This document shows, piece by piece, positions 60,067-64,000 of a stretch of DNA of 64,000 bases. Source of the stretch: Massilia pinisoli (GTDB taxonomy: Bacteria > Pseudomonadota > Gammaproteobacteria > Burkholderiales > Burkholderiaceae_D); the NCBI RefSeq assembly GCF_024753285.1, contig NZ_JANUGW010000019.1, positions 1 through 64,000 on the forward strand, in the 5' to 3' direction. A model generated the notes under the pieces. It was not told the DNA's origin, did not search any database, and saw only the letters and a program-made list of their open reading frames with translations. Within the stretch, counting starts at the first letter, position 1. Each line of letters begins with the position of its first letter. The position numbers and the translations under genes were made by a program.

Positions 60067-60772
60067 GCGCGCCGGCGCGGCGGCCGCCGAGGTCGAGCGC
60101 GTGGCGCACACGCTGGCACAGTTCGCCGGACGTGCGCGCGATCAGCTCGTGGGGAATCTCGAATTTTTCCGTCAGCCGGTCGTAGTCCTCGAAGCCGTAC
60201 GACACCATGAACGGATGCATGCCGGTGCTCGACGCGGCCACGAAATCCTTGTGTTCGTCGCCGCACACGTACGCGCGCGCCGGGTTGATGCCGAACTGTT
60301 CGCGGATGGCGCGGAACTGGCTCGTCTTCTTTTCCGACAGCGGGATGTGGACGAGGAAGTCGAGCGCGTTGATGTCGATGTCGTGGCGCTGGAACAGCTG
60401 GCGCAGCGTCTCCAGCGGCTCGTTCGTGATGTTGCGCGTGACCATGCCGACGACGACGTCCGGCGCGGCGATCAGTTCCCGCACGAGGTCGGGGATGCCG
60501 TCGTACATGGCCGCTTCCTGCCGGTAGACTTCCGTGAGACTGTCCACGAGCCGCGCGCGGCTGTTCTTGCGCAGGTTCTTCTTGATGATCGAGGGGAACT
60601 CCTTCAGCCCGCCCAGGTATTTGAAGAGATTGTGGCGCTTCTGGAAGCGGGCCTCGTCGCCGATGTCGAGACCGTGCCGCGAGAACGCGGCTTCGATGGC
60701 GGAAAAGGCGTCGATGGTGGTGCCGTCCGCGTCGAGGATCAGCAGGCGTTTCCTGGATTTGTACATGGGCAT
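60035..60772 (-). CDS. HAD-superfamily phosphatase
   Basis: A 245-residue haloacid-dehalogenase-type hydrolase: nucleophile motif LLILDADGTT (Asp14 and Asp16), MVTRNITNEPLETL carrying the motif-2 Thr, and YVCGDEHKDFVAASSTGMH with the motif-4 acidic residues. The cap is of the helical C1 type. It would dephosphorylate a small phosphorylated metabolite in the cytoplasm. The start at 60772 (MPMYKSRK) or 60766 is uncertain. The C-terminus has a basic Arg-rich tail that overlaps the convergent gene. Confidence 0.9.
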   Translation of the reverse strand: MPMYKSRKRLLILDADGTTIDAFSAIEAAFSRHGLDIGDEARFQKRHNLFKYLGGLKEFPSIIKKNLRKNSRARLVDSLTEVYRQEAAMYDGIPDLVRELIAAPDVVVGMVTRNITNEPLETLRQLFQRHDIDINALDFLVHIPLSEKKTSQFRAIREQFGINPARAYVCGDEHKDFVAASSTGMHPFMVSYGFEDYDRLTEKFEIPHELIARTSGELCQRVRHALDLGGRRAGALSTRTRTAAR

Positions 60773-60800
60773 TGTGGCAGGATTCCGTTGCCTCATCATA

Positions 60801-60838
60801 CGCGCCGGCCTGTTACCGGCGTATGACAGGCCGGCGCG
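60801..60838. repeat. Perfect 13-base inverted repeat between two minus-strand genes
   Basis: CGCGCCGGCCTGT / ACAGGCCGGCGCG with a 12-base centre that itself contains ACCGGC and GTATG. It can form a very stable hairpin. No T run follows on either strand, so it is not a classical terminator; it may be a transcription pause, an mRNA stabiliser or part of an interspersed palindrome family. Confidence 0.6.
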
Positions 60839-60844
60839 TCCCCA

Positions 60845-61531
60845 TCAATCGCGTTCGATGTCCGCGTTCGCGTCGTTGCGGATGAAGCCTTCGTCGTGGA
60901 TGACGAACACCTTGTTTGCGATCGGCTTGTGATCGACGCTCGTCACGCGCCACACGGTGCGGCCATCGGCGGCCTGGATCAGCAGCGGCAGCTTCGCCGT
61001 CGTGCTCCAGCACACGTGTGTCGTCTGCGCGCCCTGCACGAGGGCGATCCATTCGCAGGCGCCGATCCCGCGCGCTGCGCCATGCGGCGTGGCGGCCGGC
61101 ACGAGGCGGTAACTGCCTTGCGGGTGGCGCAGGCCGTGGCCGAGGTCGAACCAGTCGGTGAACTGGCCGATGCGGTACAGGTTGTCGCGGTCGATGTCGG
61201 TGCGGAGCTTGCGGCCGAGGTCGAGCATGGACAGATGGTAGTCCGGACTGCCCGGCTGGCGTATCGCAAAACTCTCCGCCTTGTCGTCCGTGCGGCGGCG
61301 AATGCGGCGGTCGCCATCGCGCCAGACTTCCACGTGGTGTTCAAGTCCACCCGTGAGATACGTGGCCTGGAAGTGCGTCGCCGCGGGCTCGCCCCGTGTG
61401 CTGAAGACGTGGTCGAAATCCAGCGTGGCGGCATGGGAGCAGGTCGCGGAAAACACGGCCGCGGCCGCCGTGCAGAGCACGAGCGACCGCGACGCGTGCC
61501 TTCCGGCGCAGACAGGAAGGGCGTAGGTCAT
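60845..61531 (-). CDS. Exported protein of unknown function
   Basis: A 228-residue protein with an N-terminal hydrophobic signal (LVLCTAAAAVFSATCSHAAT) and a beta-rich body (HVEVWRDGDRRIRRRTDD, YHLSMLDLGRKLRTDIDR, AADGRTVWRVTSVDHKP). No family was recognised. Its start is 1 base downstream of the stop of the phosphodiesterase/phosphatase gene, so it is co-transcribed with it and may share its periplasmic function. Confidence 0.75.
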   Translation of the reverse strand: MTYALPVCAGRHASRSLVLCTAAAAVFSATCSHAATLDFDHVFSTRGEPAATHFQATYLTGGLEHHVEVWRDGDRRIRRRTDDKAESFAIRQPGSPDYHLSMLDLGRKLRTDIDRDNLYRIGQFTDWFDLGHGLRHPQGSYRLVPAATPHGAARGIGACEWIALVQGAQTTHVCWSTTAKLPLLIQAADGRTVWRVTSVDHKPIANKVFVIHDEGFIRNDANADIERD

Positions 61532-61532
61532 G

Positions 61533-63674
61533 TCAGTTGCGCACCGCGCGCGCCGAGTCGAAGTAGCGGTACGACTTGCCGCCGACGGTCAGGTCCTTCA
61601 CCGACAGCTCGACGTTGTACGTGCCCTTCGTCAGCGCGGCGTCCTTCGCGGCGCCCGTAGGATCGGTCGGCAGTTCGAACGCGAGGCCGGTCGCGGCGGC
61701 GGCCGGGGTCACGGTCGACGGCGTGACCGTTGGTACGTCTTTCGTGGCCGGGTTGGCGAGGCCTTCGTTCAGCACGCGGCCGTCCGCCTGCGGCATGGAC
61801 AGGCCGAGCAGGTAGGCGACGGTCGGCGCCACGTCGACGTTGCCGGACGGCGTCGCGACGACCTTATTCGCGAGGAACGACGGACCGTTCGCGATCAAGG
61901 TGTTGTGCACGTCGGCGATGCCGAAGCTGCCGTGCATGCCGCGCTGGCCGCCGACGCTTTCGAACTCGATGCCCGGCATGCCCTGCACCGACGTGTTGTA
62001 GTCCCAGTTGAACGAGACGACGACGTCCGGCTGGCCGTTGCCCTGGCGCTTCGCGTTTTCCAGGTTCACCTGCGCCATCGACAGCGTGCCCGGGATGCTG
62101 CCGTAGCGGCTGTCGACGAAGATCGCGCCGTATTCCTCGCGCTGCTGCAGGAACGTGACGAGCTTCTGCACGGTGGCGGCGTCGTGGCCCGGCACGTAGA
62201 AATAGTCGGAGCCGCCGTTCGCGGCGACGACGATGCCGTTCGCCGGCAGGCTGCCCGGCGCCGGCACCTTGAAGCTGGCGACCGGCGTCGCGAGGCCCGC
62301 GCTGACGGCCTGGTATTTCGCGTTGGCCGTGCCGCACAGGCTGCCCGTCGCGTCGACCTTGACGGGGATGACGGGCTTGCCGTCGGCCGTGAGGCCGTAC
62401 ATGGCGCTCGTCGAGCAACCGTTGCCGTCATACGCCGCGAAGCCGCGGTAGGTCAGCAGGTCGGCCGAGCGCACGTCGCCCGAGAACGAATAGCCGTTCG
62501 GATCGGGCGCACCGATGGACGCGCCGCTCACGCCACCGGTCGGCAACGTGGTGGACGCCGTGATGGCGCGCAGCGGGTACGTCGACACGGGGCCCGAGAC
62601 GCTCGAGTGGCCGTGGTCGGACACGACGACGATGTTGGTCGAGCTGTCCATGCCGTTGGCGCGCAGCGCGGCGATCAGCTCGCCCAGGCGCGCGTCCTGC
62701 GAGCGCAGGCCCGCCTTCATGTTGGCGCTGCCCGGGCCGTAGCCGTGTTCGACGTTGTCCGGCGTGCGGAACCAGATCAGCGACAGCATCGGTTTCTTCT
62801 GCGGCAGGATGTATTGCGTGTACACGGACATCATGTACTTGTTGGCCGCGTCTTCCGGCGCGCCTTGCGTCGTGTCGGCCGAATCGCGGGCGGAGATCGC
62901 GACCTTGCCGTCGGTGTCGTACGCCGTCGTGTTGAACGTGACGTAGCCGGCGCGTGCCGTCGGGCTGCCGTTGCCGGCGGCGAGCGTGACGGCGTCGCTG
63001 CCGGCATAATTCTTGACGACGTTGGCCGGCAGTGCGAAGCCGGCGCCCTGCAGGTCGGTGACGAGGCTGCGCGGCTGCACGGTATTCTCGTCGAGGAAGT
63101 AGCCGCCCTTGCCGAGGTCCTGCAGGTAGGCCGCGCCCGACTTGCCGATGGTGGCCGTCGTCAGCCCGGCCGCCTGCGCCGTCGCGAACAGGCTTTTCAC
63201 GAGCAGCAGCTGGCCGCCATAGTAATCGTTCAGCGTCGTCAGCACGGCATAGTCTTCGGTGAACACGGGGTCCTGGTAATCCTGGGCCGCGCCGCCCGCG
63301 CCGGTGCCGGCCGGGATCGCGTTGCCGCTGCCCTGCGGCGGCGTCCAGAACGTGTTGCCGTAGAAGCCGCTCGTCTTCGGGAACGAACCCGTCGCGAACG
63401 ACGACGAGTTCATCATCGTGAACGTCGGGTACGTGGAGTGGTTGTCGCTGAAGTTCACGCCGCTCTGGCGCAGCGCGTACAGGTTCGGGGTATCGGTGGC
63501 GTTGACGGAATCGGGCCGCAGGCCGTCCCACACCATGATGATCGTACGGGTGGCGGCCGGTGCCGCCGATGCGGCCGGCGTCGCTGCTGCGGTGGTGCCA
63601 TGGCTGTCGCTGCCGCAGGCGGCCAGCAGGATGGCGAGCGCGAGCGGGGTAATCAAGGTCGTTGCTAACCTCAC
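61533..63674 (-). CDS. Type I phosphodiesterase / alkaline-phosphatase-superfamily lipoprotein
   Basis: A 713-residue enzyme with lipobox LAAC (about residue 20). The alkaline-phosphatase fold begins TRTIIMVWDGLRPDSVNATD (metal Asp), the nucleophile Thr lies in STYPTFTMMNSSSFATG, and SDHGHSS plus DVAPTVAYLLGL carry further metal ligands near residues 350 and 640. It resembles nucleotide pyrophosphatases/phosphodiesterases. The start is a GTG at 63674 after AGGAG. It is followed at 1 base by an exported protein. Probably periplasmic phosphate release from nucleotides or phosphodiesters. Confidence 0.88.
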   Translation of the reverse strand: MRLATTLITPLALAILLAACGSDSHGTTAAATPAASAAPAATRTIIMVWDGLRPDSVNATDTPNLYALRQSGVNFSDNHSTYPTFTMMNSSSFATGSFPKTSGFYGNTFWTPPQGSGNAIPAGTGAGGAAQDYQDPVFTEDYAVLTTLNDYYGGQLLLVKSLFATAQAAGLTTATIGKSGAAYLQDLGKGGYFLDENTVQPRSLVTDLQGAGFALPANVVKNYAGSDAVTLAAGNGSPTARAGYVTFNTTAYDTDGKVAISARDSADTTQGAPEDAANKYMMSVYTQYILPQKKPMLSLIWFRTPDNVEHGYGPGSANMKAGLRSQDARLGELIAALRANGMDSSTNIVVVSDHGHSSVSGPVSTYPLRAITASTTLPTGGVSGASIGAPDPNGYSFSGDVRSADLLTYRGFAAYDGNGCSTSAMYGLTADGKPVIPVKVDATGSLCGTANAKYQAVSAGLATPVASFKVPAPGSLPANGIVVAANGGSDYFYVPGHDAATVQKLVTFLQQREEYGAIFVDSRYGSIPGTLSMAQVNLENAKRQGNGQPDVVVSFNWDYNTSVQGMPGIEFESVGGQRGMHGSFGIADVHNTLIANGPSFLANKVVATPSGNVDVAPTVAYLLGLSMPQADGRVLNEGLANPATKDVPTVTPSTVTPAAAATGLAFELPTDPTGAAKDAALTKGTYNVELSVKDLTVGGKSYRYFDSARAVRN

Positions 63675-63990
63675 GAGGAGTCTCCTGGTCAGAGTCGGAA
63701 ATACGCGATCGATGGATCGGGCCGCACACAGGATCGTGGGCAGGCGTGACAGGGTCGTGACAAAAAAGGCAACGGGCGGGTTTCGTTACAAAGTTAATGT
63801 TCCGGTAATGTTGGTGCCGCTGCCTCGGCGGACGACACCGTGCGCCGCTTCCTATTGACACATTTACCACACCACAAAATGGAATCGTTTCCAATTTCGT
63901 TGGAATCAGTTTATGCTGAGCGCTCGCCAAAAATTGCCGCATGCAAGACGCCGCATCGCAGCGCGCGTCTGAAGCTGACAGGAGACAACG
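63675..63990. other. 316-base divergent intergenic region with regulatory sites
   Basis: No gene was seen. The right part is AT-rich and holds a TTGACA (63855-63860) without a good -10 and a LacI-like operator (63880-63893) with TATGCT (63912-63917) as a possible -10 for the gene at 63991. Confidence 0.7.
63880..63893. promoter_or_regulatory. LacI/GalR-family-like operator
   Basis: TGGAATCGTTTCCA is a near-palindrome (TGGAA / TTCCA arms) with a central CG, the hallmark of LacI-family sites. It lies just upstream of a TATGCT box and 98 bases before the gene at the right edge, consistent with control of sugar-related genes. Confidence 0.55.
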
Positions 63991-64000
63991 ATGTTGCGAT
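63991..64000 (+). CDS. Start of a gene cut by the window edge
   Basis: An ATG preceded by AGGAGA at good spacing opens a reading frame (Met-Leu-Arg) at the very end of the window. Only three codons are present, so nothing can be said of the product except that it lies downstream of a LacI-like operator. Confidence 0.5.

Overview
The window reads as chromosome of a GC-rich betaproteobacterium of the Oxalobacteraceae (Massilia / Duganella / Telluria type). The clues are a PEP-CTERM exported protein, a large TonB-dependent receptor next to a family 20 hexosaminidase, a stand-alone infA, several secreted hydrolases, and a very high GC content that leaves long open frames opposite nearly every real gene. 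No rRNA, tRNA, CRISPR array, transposase, integrase or phage gene was recognised. All assignments come from reading translations and motifs by eye; no database search was run.

Region 1 (1-16.9 kb, all on the minus strand). Transcription runs right to left. A three-gene exported/lipoprotein cassette (16888-15175) is followed by a HutC-type GntR regulator (15138-14371). Next comes a long, tightly packed gene series (14173-4729): an FrdA/AprA-superfamily flavoprotein, an AprB-like dicluster ferredoxin, a HEAT-repeat protein, a 7Fe FdxA-type ferredoxin, a periplasmic binding protein with an unusual C-terminal extension, an ABC permease and ATPase, a DUF971 protein, ferredoxin-NADP reductase, and EtfB and EtfA. 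A TauE/SafE-type exporter follows, then an M20 peptidase, a thioesterase-fold protein, and an ECF sigma / anti-sigma / exported-protein cassette. The regulator-to-exporter block is the most interesting part of the window. It looks like a self-contained system that imports a small, possibly sulfur-containing, compound, processes it with a flavin/Fe-S oxidoreductase supplied with its own electron carriers, and exports an anion. A palindromic operator lies over the promoter of the series.

Region 2 (17-31 kb) holds envelope and metabolic genes: an M16 protease, an M1 aminopeptidase lipoprotein, a cysteine hydrolase, a luciferase-like monooxygenase, a beta-lactamase-fold hydrolase, a LysE exporter with a MocR regulator, a Ser/Gly-rich low-complexity exported protein with a strong terminator, a sialate O-acetylesterase and a bestrophin.

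Region 3 (31-39.4 kb) is sensory: a double-PAS histidine kinase directly downstream of a solute-binding protein that has no transporter genes beside it, two tandem chemoreceptors, a host-attachment-like protein and a DUF2905 protein.

Region 4 (39.5-48.7 kb) has a coupled TonB receptor / GH20 hexosaminidase / MFS transporter unit, probably for amino-sugar oligomers. It also has infA, a ribbon-helix-helix regulator with an elaborate palindromic operator ahead of a PHB-depolymerase-like esterase, and a DUF2058 protein.

Region 5 (48.7-64 kb) holds an AraC/GyrI regulator, two envelope lipoprotein/lipocalin genes, a GH43 arabinanase with a ricin-type lectin domain, a PEP-CTERM protein followed 16 bases later by a large subtilase, a glycosyltransferase / membrane-protein pair, a HAD phosphatase and a type I phosphodiesterase/alkaline phosphatase lipoprotein. 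At the right edge a LacI-like operator precedes a gene that runs off the window.
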